Counted from the first letter of the stretch, positions 1-6,790 are shown. The stretch: DNA of 6,968 nt from JAZLEZ01 sp045615505 (GCA_045615505.1 JAZLEZ010000006.1:1-6968), one strand, 5' to 3'. Program-made: numbers and translations. Notes: generated from the letters alone by a model not told the origin.

Positions 1-344
1 TGCAAAGAGAAAGAATTTTGAAAAAAAACGGGAATGAGGAAGAAGACGCTGTTCTTGTAAACAAAAAAGGAAAAAAGTTGCCGCTTTCTTCAGTTCACAT
101 TATTTTTGATAGGTACAGAGTAAAACTCGGGCTGACAAAGAAGTTCACGCCCCATGTGTTCAGACACAGCTTTGCAACACATCTGCTTGATAACGATACG
201 GATATCAGGGTTGTGCAGGCATTGTTGGGACATGAAAGCATAGGAACAACGCAGGTTTACACTCATGTAACAAGTAAAAGACTTGAAAATGTATATAGAA
301 AAGCCCATCCGCACTCAAAGACGGGCAAACAGGAGAAGATATGA
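1..344 (+). CDS. xerC: Tyrosine recombinase, XerC/CodV type, C-terminal part (5' end outside window)
   Basis: This is the C-terminal ~113 codons of a site-specific tyrosine recombinase; the reading frame is open from base 3, so the gene starts upstream and the TTG at 18 is not a real start. Visible catalytic residues are the HxxR box (His at 153-155, Arg at 162-164, within HVFRHSFATHLL), the second histidine in LLGHES (231-233) and the nucleophilic tyrosine in TTQVYTHV (258-260). Their spacing is canonical, and the tail YRKAHPHS is typical of XerC/XerD. Such enzymes resolve chromosome dimers at dif in the cytoplasm. The first arginine of the active site lies outside the window. The last four bases overlap the hslV start (ATGA at 341-344), which suggests translational coupling. 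XerC rather than XerD is inferred from the hslVU neighbourhood (as in codV-clpQ-clpY of Bacillus); the sequence alone does not decide it. Confidence 0.88.
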   Translation, partial: QRERILKKNGNEEEDAVLVNKKGKKLPLSSVHIIFDRYRVKLGLTKKFTPHVFRHSFATHLLDNDTDIRVVQALLGHESIGTTQVYTHVTSKRLENVYRKAHPHSKTGKQEKI

Positions 345-874
345 GTTTCAGAGGTACAACCATAATAGCTGTCAGAAAAAACGGAAAGGTTGCCATTGCT
401 GGTGACGGTCAGGTTACGAACGGTGACACCATAATGAAGGGAAATGCACATAAAGTAAGACGCATTTTCAACAATAGAATCATCATAGGATTTGCCGGCG
501 GTACGGCAGATGCTTTTACTTTGTTCGAGCTTTTTGAAAAGAAACTCGGCGAGTTCAACGGAGACCTTACAAGATCTGCTGTAGATTTGGCAAAGGAATG
601 GAGACTTTCCAGAGAGCTCAGAAAACTTGAGGCCATGATTCTTGCCAGTGACGGAAACAGGATTTTCCTGATTACAGGAACAGGGGATGTACTGGAACCG
701 GAATATGATGCAATAGGAATAGGAAGCGGCGGAAATTATGCCTGTGCGGCAGCCAGAGCTTACCTTGATTCCGAATCGGAATTGTCTGCAAAGGATATTG
801 CGCTGAAAGCCATGAAGATTGCATCTTCAATATGTATTTATACGGATGATCAGTACATTGTAGAGGAGGCGTAA
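341..874 (+). CDS. hslV: HslV (ClpQ), peptidase subunit of the HslVU protease
   Basis: HslV forms a double hexameric ring of proteasome-beta-like threonine peptidases and degrades proteins unfolded by HslU in the cytoplasm. The 177-residue product is of normal family length. It opens with MSFRG followed by TTIIAVRKNG, so the mature N-terminal nucleophile should be Thr6 after removal of a five-residue propeptide, as in HslV proteins that begin MxFxGTT. Further family blocks are GDGQVT (about 22-27), KGNAHKVRR, GFAGGTADAFTLFELFEKKL, LAKEWR, LRKLEAM, the AIGIGSGGNYA glycine loop and SICIYTDDQ near the end. The start codon at 341 has AGGAG at 331-335 five bases upstream and overlaps the xerC stop. 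hslU begins two bases after its stop. No truncation or missing catalytic residue is seen. The expected heat-shock promoter would be upstream of the window. Confidence 0.97.
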   Translation: MSFRGTTIIAVRKNGKVAIAGDGQVTNGDTIMKGNAHKVRRIFNNRIIIGFAGGTADAFTLFELFEKKLGEFNGDLTRSAVDLAKEWRLSRELRKLEAMILASDGNRIFLITGTGDVLEPEYDAIGIGSGGNYACAAARAYLDSESELSAKDIALKAMKIASSICIYTDDQYIVEEA

Positions 875-876
875 GA

Positions 877-2265
877 ATGTCTGAAACCGAAAAATCTTTG
901 GTTGTGGAAAAAACATACAATCTTGATGATATGGTTCCTTCTCAGATTGTCAGGGAACTTGACAAATATGTAATCGGTCAGGAAAAGGCAAAAAGAACTA
1001 TTGCGGTAGCCATAAGGAACAGGACAAGAAGAAAAAGACTTCCTGACAATATAAGGGAAGAAATCTATCCTAAAAACATAATTATGATAGGACCTACGGG
1101 AGTTGGAAAAACGGAGATTGCAAGAAGAATCGCAAAACTTGCAAATGCCCCTTTCATCAAAGTAGAAGCAACCAAGTTCACAGAGGTTGGTTATGTAGGT
1201 CGTGATGTTGAATCAATGGTCAAAGACCTTATGGGGTCTGCCGTTGCTATGGTAAAAAGAGAACTTGCTGCAAAAAACAGTGAAAAGATTTCCATGATAG
1301 TAGAGGAAAGACTGATAGATGCTCTGATTCCTAATCTTGACAAGAATTCCAACGGAGATTCGGCTTTTGAATCTGCACGCTTCAATGCCCGTGAAGCGGT
1401 TAGGGAACAGCTCAGAAAAGGTTTGCTTGAAAACACTGAAATTGAAATAGCCGTTCATATGGTTCCCAAGAGTGTTGAAATCGGAATGATGGGCGGTATA
1501 GATGATATACAGAACGCCATCGGAAATCTCGGAAGTATTTTTCAGAATGCCGGCAACAGAAACGCAAAGAAAAGAGTAACTGTAAAACAGGCAAGGGAGA
1601 TATTCACGGCCGAAGAAGAAGATAAGTCAGTAGATACAGATAAAGCTGTGGAAATTGCAAAGGAAAGAACCGAGCAGATGGGAATGATCTTCATTGATGA
1701 GATAGACAAGATTGCGGGGAAAAACAGTGCTTCCTCAAGTCCGGATGTTTCAAGAGAAGGTGTTCAGAGAGATATTCTTCCCATTGTGGAAGGAACAAAG
1801 GTTACGACCAAGTGGGGAGTAATTGATACTTCTCATATTCTTTTTATTGCAGCCGGTGCTTTTTATGTTTCGAAACCCAGTGATTTGATACCTGAACTTC
1901 AGGGAAGATTTCCTCTCAGAGTTGAACTTGATGATCTCAAAGCTCAAGAGTTTTACAGAATACTTAAAGAGCCGGAGAATGCCATTACATTGCAGTATCA
2001 GGAACTTCTCGGAACTGAAGGTGTAAATGTTGTTTTTACCGATGATGCACTTAAAAGAATCAGTGAGATTGCATACGAGGTTAATTCAACAACGGATAAT
2101 ATCGGTGCAAGAAGACTTTATACGATTATGGAGAAAATGCTGGAAGAGCTGAGCTTCAGTGCAGATGAACTGTCCGGTCAGACAATTACAATCACCCCTG
2201 ATTATGTTAATCAGAGACTTTCCGATGTTATCGGAAATCAGGACTTGTCTAGATATATTCTGTAA
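877..2265 (+). CDS. hslU: HslU (ClpY), AAA+ unfoldase of the HslVU protease
   Basis: HslU is the hexameric ATPase that recognises, unfolds and threads substrates into HslV. The 462-residue product has the full domain order: N-terminal ATPase part with Walker A GPTGVGKT (72-79), the pore loop GYVG (105-108), the intermediate (I) domain (roughly 122-260, charged and less conserved), Walker B FIDEID with D274/E275, the ELQGRFPLRVEL block with the likely arginine finger R344, and the sensor-2 motif IGARR (409-413). The C terminus ends DLSRYIL, matching the conserved tail (EDLSRFIL-like) that inserts between HslV subunits, so pairing with the adjacent hslV is expected. It is slightly longer than the E. 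coli protein (443), mainly by an N-terminal extension. AGGAGG at 864-869, seven bases before the ATG and inside the end of hslV, supports this start. Confidence 0.98.
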   Translation: MSETEKSLVVEKTYNLDDMVPSQIVRELDKYVIGQEKAKRTIAVAIRNRTRRKRLPDNIREEIYPKNIIMIGPTGVGKTEIARRIAKLANAPFIKVEATKFTEVGYVGRDVESMVKDLMGSAVAMVKRELAAKNSEKISMIVEERLIDALIPNLDKNSNGDSAFESARFNAREAVREQLRKGLLENTEIEIAVHMVPKSVEIGMMGGIDDIQNAIGNLGSIFQNAGNRNAKKRVTVKQAREIFTAEEEDKSVDTDKAVEIAKERTEQMGMIFIDEIDKIAGKNSASSSPDVSREGVQRDILPIVEGTKVTTKWGVIDTSHILFIAAGAFYVSKPSDLIPELQGRFPLRVELDDLKAQEFYRILKEPENAITLQYQELLGTEGVNVVFTDDALKRISEIAYEVNSTTDNIGARRLYTIMEKMLEELSFSADELSGQTITITPDYVNQRLSDVIGNQDLSRYIL

Positions 2266-2284
2266 CATTTGTTATGCTTTTTTT
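2263..2284 (+). other. Short AT-rich inverted repeat followed by T7, after hslU
   Basis: The hslU stop begins an inverted repeat TAACATTTGTTA (2263-2274), followed after three bases by seven Ts (2278-2284). As RNA it could form only a 4-bp stem with a 4-base loop, too weak for a convincing intrinsic terminator. The ribosome binding site of the next gene follows at once (2288-2293). It may cause slight polarity between hslU and the flhF-like gene, or it may be chance. Confidence 0.2.
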
Positions 2285-2287
2285 GAG

Positions 2288-2293
2288 AAGGAG
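2288..2293 (+). promoter_or_regulatory. Ribosome binding site deciding a GTG start
   Basis: AAGGAG lies six bases before GTG at 2300. The frame is open further upstream into hslU (ATG at 2159), but no comparable site precedes that ATG, and homology to the FlhF N terminus starts directly after the GTG. Confidence 0.75.
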
Positions 2294-2299
2294 TTTGCT

Positions 2300-3406
2300 G
2301 TGGATTATATCACAATCGTTGCATCCAGTTATGAAGAAGCCGTAAAACAGGCTCGCCGTCAGTATGGTGACAGACTGCGTATCCACAGCAGAAAAGACGG
2401 TTTCAAACCCAATGCTTTCGGATTCGGGAAAACTCCTTACTGTGAGATTTCCTGCTTTCTTGCAGAGAAGGAATTTACAATTCCGGAAACTGTAAAAGAA
2501 GCTCCGCATCCAGCTGAAACACAGAAAGACAGTCCCCCGCCGGCAGAGACGGAAAAGATTGATATTGCAGTAGATTTTTATCTTGATCTTGCAAAAAACA
2601 TTTTAAGAAAAAACGAGTTTTCCGAAAACTACATAAACTGGTGTGTTAATGAGGTAAGGGAACAGTTGGTATCACTTGCATCTTCGGCTGTTACGGAAGA
2701 GGATCTTGAGCTTATTCTGCTTGATGTTATTGTGGGTTCTGTTGACATAGGTTACAGGATGCAGAGTAATCCCAAAAGAATCTGTGTTGTATTGGGTTCA
2801 AAAGGGTCCGGAAAAACAACCTGTGTTGCAAAACTTGCTGCAACTTTCAATTCAGCTTCTTTTGCATTCAGAAGGAATGTAAGAATAGTATCATTGGATG
2901 ACACCCCTTCCGTTGTGAATCAGCTCAATAAACTTGCCTCTGTTCTGGAAATCAATGTTGATATCGCAAAGCATGAATCTGAACTCGAACAAGCCTTGCG
3001 TGAACACTACGGAAATGAACTTGTTCTTGTTGATACATTCGGTAAGGACATCAACACCAATGAACCGGATTACAGATTATACGGTCTTATGAATGTTGCT
3101 GCACAGGATTCAACCGAGTTCTTTGTTACAGTACCGGCAACAATGAAGAATTCGGATATAGAAACAGTCTTTGAGCAGTTCAAAAATTTTGATATCAGCG
3201 GTCTTATCGTAACCATGCTTGATGAAACTGTCACAGTAGGAAACGCCGTATCCGTGATTCACGACAGAAACATACCTATTGTATTTGTTTCCGACGGTAA
3301 AAAAATCCCGAAAGATTTCAGAAATGCATCGGTTGCCGATGTCATGAAAAACCTGAAAGGTTTCAGGATAAATATTCAGAAAGTTCTTGAAAAAGAAGAT
3401 GATTGA
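2300..3406 (+). CDS. FlhF-like SRP-family GTPase with eroded nucleotide-binding motifs
   Basis: The 368-residue product follows the FlhF layout: an N-terminal B region (MDYITIVASSYEEAVKQAR, then YGD and a basic stretch), a short linker (about 70-95) with two imperfect PAETxK repeats, an alpha-helical N domain, and a C-terminal G domain from about 160. FlhF places polar flagella and, in spirochaetes, affects flagellar number and position at the inner membrane. The P-loop GSKGSGKTT (166-174, K172) is intact. Other motifs depart from the family: the usual DTYR-like G2 reads DDTP (200-203) and has no arginine, G3 DTAGR reads DTFGK (245-249), and G4 TKLD reads TMLD (305-308). The closing stretch (SDGKKIPKDFRNAS, then GFRI) still matches treponemal FlhF. 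Start GTG is chosen from AAGGAG six bases upstream. It may be a true but divergent FlhF, a second FlhF paralogue, or a nucleotide-binding protein with lost hydrolysis. Family assignment is fairly sure; function is not. Confidence 0.75.
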   Translation: MDYITIVASSYEEAVKQARRQYGDRLRIHSRKDGFKPNAFGFGKTPYCEISCFLAEKEFTIPETVKEAPHPAETQKDSPPPAETEKIDIAVDFYLDLAKNILRKNEFSENYINWCVNEVREQLVSLASSAVTEEDLELILLDVIVGSVDIGYRMQSNPKRICVVLGSKGSGKTTCVAKLAATFNSASFAFRRNVRIVSLDDTPSVVNQLNKLASVLEINVDIAKHESELEQALREHYGNELVLVDTFGKDINTNEPDYRLYGLMNVAAQDSTEFFVTVPATMKNSDIETVFEQFKNFDISGLIVTMLDETVTVGNAVSVIHDRNIPIVFVSDGKKIPKDFRNASVADVMKNLKGFRINIQKVLEKEDD

Positions 3407-3432
3407 TTAACCGTATTTTTTTTGTAATATTA

Positions 3433-3460
3433 TTGACCATTTTTTTCTCTTTTCGATAAA
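3433..3460 (+). promoter_or_regulatory. Candidate sigma-70-type promoter for gap
   Basis: TTGACC (3433-3438, one mismatch to TTGACA) is followed after a 16-base, T-rich spacer by GATAAA (3455-3460, four of six matches to TATAAT). Transcription would begin near 3467, about 25 bases before the gap start codon. The location, in the only long gap before the glycolytic genes, supports it. The weak -10 keeps confidence moderate. Confidence 0.5.
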
Positions 3461-3469
3461 CTTGTATCG
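3454..3469 (+). repeat. Inverted repeat overlapping the candidate gap -10 box
   Basis: CGATA and TATCG form a perfect 5-bp inverted repeat with a 6-base centre (CGATAAACTTGTATCG). It covers the proposed -10 and start region of gap, where a repressor could act. The arms are short, so chance is a real possibility; no known operator consensus is recognised. Confidence 0.3.
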
Positions 3470-3479
3470 TTAATTCTAT

Positions 3480-3484
3480 GGAGG
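3480..3484 (+). promoter_or_regulatory. Ribosome binding site deciding the gap start
   Basis: GGAGG sits eight bases before ATG at 3493. An in-frame ATG at 3478 overlaps this site itself and would add five residues before the conserved MKIGINGFGRIGR, so 3493 is taken as the start. Confidence 0.85.
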
Positions 3485-3492
3485 ATTTTAAA

Positions 3493-4500
3493 ATGAAAAT
3501 TGGTATTAACGGTTTTGGTAGAATCGGACGTTTTGTTTTCCGTGCTGCTATGTCCCGTCCTGAGATTGAAGTTGTTGGCATCAACGATCTTTGTCCTGTA
3601 GATTATCTTGCATATATGCTTGAATACGATACAATGCATGGACACTTTGAAGGAACAATCGAAGCTGATGTTGAAAAGTCACTTCTTATCGTCAACGGTA
3701 AAAAAATCAGAGTAACTGCAGAAAAGGATCCCAATATGCTCAAGTGGGATGCTGTAGGTGCTGAATATGTTGTTGAATCAACAGGTCTTTTCCTTACAAA
3801 AGAGAAGGCTCAGGCTCATATCAATGCCGGAGCAAAGTATGTAGTTATGTCTGCTCCTTCAAAGGATGACACTCCTATGTTTGTATGCGGTGTCAATGAG
3901 AAGGCTTATGTAAAAGGAACTCAGTTTGTATCAAACGCTTCCTGCACAACAAACTGCCTTGCTCCTATTGCCAAAGTTCTCAACGATAACTGGGGCATCA
4001 CAGACGGTCTTATGACAACAGTACACTCAACAACTGCCACACAGAAAACAGTTGACGGACCTTCACTTAAAGACTGGAGAGGCGGAAGAGCTGCTTCCGG
4101 TAACATTATTCCTTCCTCAACAGGTGCTGCAAAGGCTGTAGGAAAGGTTATTCCTTCACTCAACGGAAAACTTACAGGTATGTCAATGAGAGTTCCTACT
4201 CTTGATGTTTCTGTTGTTGACCTTACAGTCAATCTTGCAAAGCCTGCAAAGTATGAAGAAATCTGTGAAGCAATGAAGAAGGCCAGTGAAGGCGAGCTTA
4301 AGGGTATCCTCGGATATACAGAAGATGCAGTTGTTTCTTCTGTCTTCCTCGGAGACACAAGAACATCTATTTTTGATGCAAAAGCCGGTATTGCTCTTAC
4401 AGACACATTTGTAAAGGTTGTTTCATGGTATGATAACGAAATCGGTTATTCAAACAAGGTTCTTGACCTTATTGCTTATATGAAGAAGGTTAACGGTTAA
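3493..4500 (+). CDS. gap: Glyceraldehyde-3-phosphate dehydrogenase, phosphorylating, NAD-type
   Basis: This cytoplasmic enzyme oxidises glyceraldehyde 3-phosphate to 1,3-bisphosphoglycerate using NAD+ and phosphate, as a tetramer. The 335-residue product has normal length. The dinucleotide-binding motif INGFGRIGR lies at 5-13, and N31-D32 at the end of the second strand is the usual mark of NAD preference. The catalytic cysteine is C151 in SNASCTTNCLAP, with catalytic H178 in TTVHSTTATQ. The substrate-binding blocks DWRGGRAASGNIIPSSTGAAKAV and the terminal SWYDNEIGYSNKV are complete. It is the first gene of the glycolytic cluster, with its own candidate promoter upstream and a hairpin between it and pgk, an arrangement that can give gap more mRNA than the genes behind it. 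No defect is seen. Confidence 0.98.
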   Translation: MKIGINGFGRIGRFVFRAAMSRPEIEVVGINDLCPVDYLAYMLEYDTMHGHFEGTIEADVEKSLLIVNGKKIRVTAEKDPNMLKWDAVGAEYVVESTGLFLTKEKAQAHINAGAKYVVMSAPSKDDTPMFVCGVNEKAYVKGTQFVSNASCTTNCLAPIAKVLNDNWGITDGLMTTVHSTTATQKTVDGPSLKDWRGGRAASGNIIPSSTGAAKAVGKVIPSLNGKLTGMSMRVPTLDVSVVDLTVNLAKPAKYEEICEAMKKASEGELKGILGYTEDAVVSSVFLGDTRTSIFDAKAGIALTDTFVKVVSWYDNEIGYSNKVLDLIAYMKKVNG

Positions 4501-4519
4501 TCGGTAATTTACGATGATT

Positions 4520-4549
4520 CAGGCACGCCGGAAGGTGTGCCTGTATTTT
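4520..4549 (+). terminator. Intergenic hairpin between gap and pgk (partial terminator or processing/stability element)
   Basis: CAGGCACGCC (4520-4529) pairs with GGTGTGCCTG (4534-4543) to give a 10-bp stem with one G-U pair and a GGAA tetraloop of the GNRA class, followed by TATTTT (4544-4549). The stem is strong but the T run is short and broken, so partial termination or protection of the gap 3' end is more likely than full stop. It ends nine bases before the pgk ribosome binding site GGAG (4553-4556). Confidence 0.65.
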
Positions 4550-4562
4550 GTAGGAGTAAACT

Positions 4563-5744
4563 ATGTTACTTAATACAATCAGAGATGTTGATTTGAAGAA
4601 CAAAAGAGTTCTTATTCGTGTTGATTTCAATGTTCCTTTGAAGGAAGGTGTTGTAACAGATGCCACAAGAATCACTGCAGCACTTCCGACTATTAACTAT
4701 ATTCTCAATCAGAGCGGTACATCACTGGTTGTTATGAGTCATTTCGGAAGACCTAAAGGACAGAAGAATCCGGATTTCTCAATGGTGCCGGTAGGAAAGA
4801 AGTTTGAAGAGCTTCTCGGTAGAAAAGTCAAGGTTGCATCAGATGTAATCGGTCCGGAAGTAAAGAAAGAAGCAGAGTCTCTCAAGGCCGGAGAAGTTCT
4901 TTTACTTGAAAACTGCCGTTTCTATCCTCAGGAAGAAGCAAACGATCCTGATTTTGCAAAAGAACTTGCTTCATTCGGAGATATTTATGTAAATGATGCT
5001 TTCGGAACAGCTCACAGAGCACACGCTTCAACGGAAGGTGTTTCACATTATCTTCCTTCCTATGCAGGTTTTCTTATTGAAAAGGAAGTCAGATTTATGG
5101 CTCCTCTTCTTGAGAATCCTGAAAAGCCGTTTGTAGCAATCATAGGCGGAGCAAAGGTATCTTCAAAGATTACTGTTCTTGAATCTCTTGCAAAGACTTG
5201 CAATACGATTGTAATCGGCGGAGGCATGGCTTATACATTCCTCAAAGTTCAGGGTTACAAGGTAGGTAAGAGTCTTGTAGAGGACGATTTTGCAGATACG
5301 GCAAAAAGTTTTCTTGAAGCTGCGGAAAAGAAGGGTGTCAAGGTTATTCTTCCTGTTGACCATATTTGTGCAGAAGCATTTGATGAGAATGCAACTCCTG
5401 TAAGTATAGACTCAAAGGATATTCCTGAAAATCTAATGGGTATGGATATTGGTCCTAAAACTGCAGAACTTATTGTGATAGAACTTGAAAATGCCAAGTC
5501 AGTTGTCTGGAACGGACCTATGGGAGTATTTGAATTTGCTTCCTTTGCAAAGGGAACGGAAGATGTTGCAAAGGCTTTGGCTTCTTCTGATGGCACAACT
5601 GTTGTAGGTGGCGGAGACTCCGTTGCAGCCATCAATAAATTCGGTCTTGCTGATAAAATCACACATGTATCAACAGGCGGCGGTGCTTCTTTGGAATTTC
5701 TGGAAGGAAAAACCCTGCCCGGAATCAAGGCCTTGGAGAAATGA
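4563..5744 (+). CDS. pgk: Phosphoglycerate kinase
   Basis: This monomeric cytoplasmic kinase transfers phosphate from 1,3-bisphosphoglycerate to ADP, the first ATP-yielding step of lower glycolysis, and uses the product of the upstream gap. The 393-residue product has normal length. The N-terminal substrate domain shows RVDFNVP (19-25), SHFGRPKG (59-66), LLENCRFYPQEE and the NDAFGTAHRAHAS block. The C-terminal nucleotide domain shows IIGGAKVSSKI, GGGMAYTFLK, VWNGPMGVFE, the VVGGGDS loop and HVSTGGGASLEFLEGKTLPG at the end. The start at 4563 has GGAG (4553-4556) six bases upstream. Its stop lies two bases before the preferred tpiA start, so the two are probably translated together. No missing key residue is apparent. 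Confidence 0.98.
   Translation: MLLNTIRDVDLKNKRVLIRVDFNVPLKEGVVTDATRITAALPTINYILNQSGTSLVVMSHFGRPKGQKNPDFSMVPVGKKFEELLGRKVKVASDVIGPEVKKEAESLKAGEVLLLENCRFYPQEEANDPDFAKELASFGDIYVNDAFGTAHRAHASTEGVSHYLPSYAGFLIEKEVRFMAPLLENPEKPFVAIIGGAKVSSKITVLESLAKTCNTIVIGGGMAYTFLKVQGYKVGKSLVEDDFADTAKSFLEAAEKKGVKVILPVDHICAEAFDENATPVSIDSKDIPENLMGMDIGPKTAELIVIELENAKSVVWNGPMGVFEFASFAKGTEDVAKALASSDGTTVVGGGDSVAAINKFGLADKITHVSTGGGASLEFLEGKTLPGIKALEK
5735..5738 (+). promoter_or_regulatory. Ribosome binding site deciding the tpiA start
   Basis: GGAG inside the end of pgk is two bases from ATG 5741 but eight from ATG 5747. The second spacing is workable and the first is not, so tpiA is started at 5747. Confidence 0.7.
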
Positions 5745-5746
5745 AA

Positions 5747-6499
5747 ATGAGAAAATTATATATTGCAGGAAACTGGAAAATGAATATGCTTCCAAGTGAA
5801 GCTGAAAAGTTTGCAGCAGAACTTGTTGCAAATACAAAAAATGCAAAAGTTAAGGTAATGATTGCTCCCACATTTGTTTGCCTTCCTACTGTTGCAAAGG
5901 TGGTGAAGGGTTCTGATGTCATTGTTGCAGCCCAGAATGTAAACGACCATGAAAAGGGTGCTTATACCGGTGAAGTATCATGTGATATGCTCAAGGATAT
6001 AGGCGTAAATACAGTAATTCTCGGGCACAGTGAAAGAAGACAGTACTACGGAGAAACTAATGCTTTCATCAATAAAAAGGTACTCTTTGCACTGGAAAAG
6101 GGTATGGATATTGTTCTCTGTGTAGGAGAAACCTTGGAAGAAAGAGAAGGCAACAGGCTTGAAAAAGTTCTTTCGGAGCAGATAAATGTAGGTCTTGAAG
6201 GTGTATCCGAATCACAGATGGCTCACATTACCATTGCATACGAACCTGTCTGGGCAATAGGAACCGGCAAAACCGCAACTCCTGATGATGCACAGAGCGT
6301 TCATGCTTTCATAAGATCGTTACTTTCGGAAAAATTCGGTTCTGAAGTTGCTGAAAACACAATTATTCAGTACGGCGGTTCCGTAAAACCTGCCAATGTC
6401 CGTGAACTTATGGCCTGTAAAGACATAGACGGTGCATTGGTCGGCGGTGCATCTTTGACACTGGAGCAGTTCTTGCCTATAATAAACTGCATAGACTAA
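5747..6499 (+). CDS. tpiA: Triose-phosphate isomerase
   Basis: This dimeric TIM-barrel enzyme interconverts dihydroxyacetone phosphate and glyceraldehyde 3-phosphate, feeding the GAPDH encoded two genes upstream. The 250-residue product has family length and all catalytic residues: N9 and K11 in AGNWKMN, H94 in LGHSERRQYYGE, and the base E166 in AYEPVWAIGTGKTATP. The flexible loop 6 lies in AIGTGKT, and phosphate is bound by QYGGSVKP and DGALVGGASL near the end. ATG 5747 (MRKLYIAGNWKMN) is preferred over ATG 5741 because of ribosome binding site spacing and because family members usually begin this way; choosing 5741 would add two residues and make an ATGA overlap with pgk. secG follows after 27 bases. 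Confidence 0.98.
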   Translation: MRKLYIAGNWKMNMLPSEAEKFAAELVANTKNAKVKVMIAPTFVCLPTVAKVVKGSDVIVAAQNVNDHEKGAYTGEVSCDMLKDIGVNTVILGHSERRQYYGETNAFINKKVLFALEKGMDIVLCVGETLEEREGNRLEKVLSEQINVGLEGVSESQMAHITIAYEPVWAIGTGKTATPDDAQSVHAFIRSLLSEKFGSEVAENTIIQYGGSVKPANVRELMACKDIDGALVGGASLTLEQFLPIINCID

Positions 6500-6513
6500 T
6501 ATTGTATTTAAGT

Positions 6514-6517
6514 GGAG
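6514..6517 (+). promoter_or_regulatory. Ribosome binding site deciding the secG start
   Basis: GGAG lies nine bases before ATG 6527. An in-frame GTG at 6512 overlaps this site and would add a charged MELRN to the front of a membrane protein, so it is not used. Confidence 0.7.
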
Positions 6518-6526
6518 TTAAGAAAT

Positions 6527-6790
6527 ATGGCAGTTATCAGTACTATTCTTCTTGTTCTTTTTGTTATTGTAAGCCTTGCACTTATTTTCTTCGTTGCAAT
6601 TCAGAGCGAAGACAGTTCAGGTCTCGGCAGTGTTTTCGGCGGAAGCAGTGATTCTGCATTCGGCGGTCAGTCAAACAAGATAATGAACAAGCTTACAGCT
6701 ATCCTTGTTATCGCTTTCATTGTACTTGCAGTACTTGTTGCAATCGTAAACAAGACACCTGAGGTTTCAATCCTCTCAGCTGTAAAATAG
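6527..6790 (+). CDS. secG: SecG, small subunit of the Sec protein translocase
   Basis: SecG is an inner-membrane subunit of the SecYEG channel that assists SecA-driven protein export. The 87-residue product has the expected two hydrophobic segments (about residues 4-26 and 64-80). Between them is the characteristic glycine- and serine-rich loop: Q at the end of the first segment, then SSGLGSVFGGSSDSAFGG, which fits the family pattern QxxxxxGLGxxFGG...FG. After the second segment is a short polar tail. The sequence is short and low in complexity, but the topology, loop motif and position after tpiA agree; pgk-tpiA-secG is a known order in treponemes and tpiA-secG occurs in other bacteria. It most likely shares the glycolytic transcript, as the 27-base spacer shows no clear promoter. 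Confidence 0.88.
   Translation: MAVISTILLVLFVIVSLALIFFVAIQSEDSSGLGSVFGGSSDSAFGGQSNKIMNKLTAILVIAFIVLAVLVAIVNKTPEVSILSAVK

Noticed and set aside
18..20. TTG as the start of the recombinase gene
   Set aside because: The frame is open upstream to base 3 and a 108-residue recombinase would lack most of the fold; the gene is simply cut by the window edge.
2159..2299. Upstream extension of the flhF-like frame from ATG 2159 into hslU
   Set aside because: It would overlap hslU by over 100 bases, lacks a ribosome binding site, and its residues do not resemble FlhF; GTG 2300 has AAGGAG and matches the family start.
3407..3424. T-rich run after the flhF-like gene as an intrinsic terminator
   Set aside because: There are eight or more Ts, but no GC-rich stem precedes them; only a weak AU stem near 3385-3400 could form, so no terminator is called.
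3921..4406. 161-codon open frame on the - strand inside gap
   Set aside because: It mirrors the codon bias of the highly conserved gap gene; no family motif and no sensible ribosome binding site were seen.
5255..5728. 157-codon open frame on the - strand inside pgk
   Set aside because: It lies wholly within pgk, is serine/proline-rich low-complexity translation, and shows no recognisable domain.
5608..5799. 63-codon + strand frame spanning the pgk-tpiA junction
   Set aside because: It runs out of frame over conserved ends of pgk and tpiA and has no homology signal.
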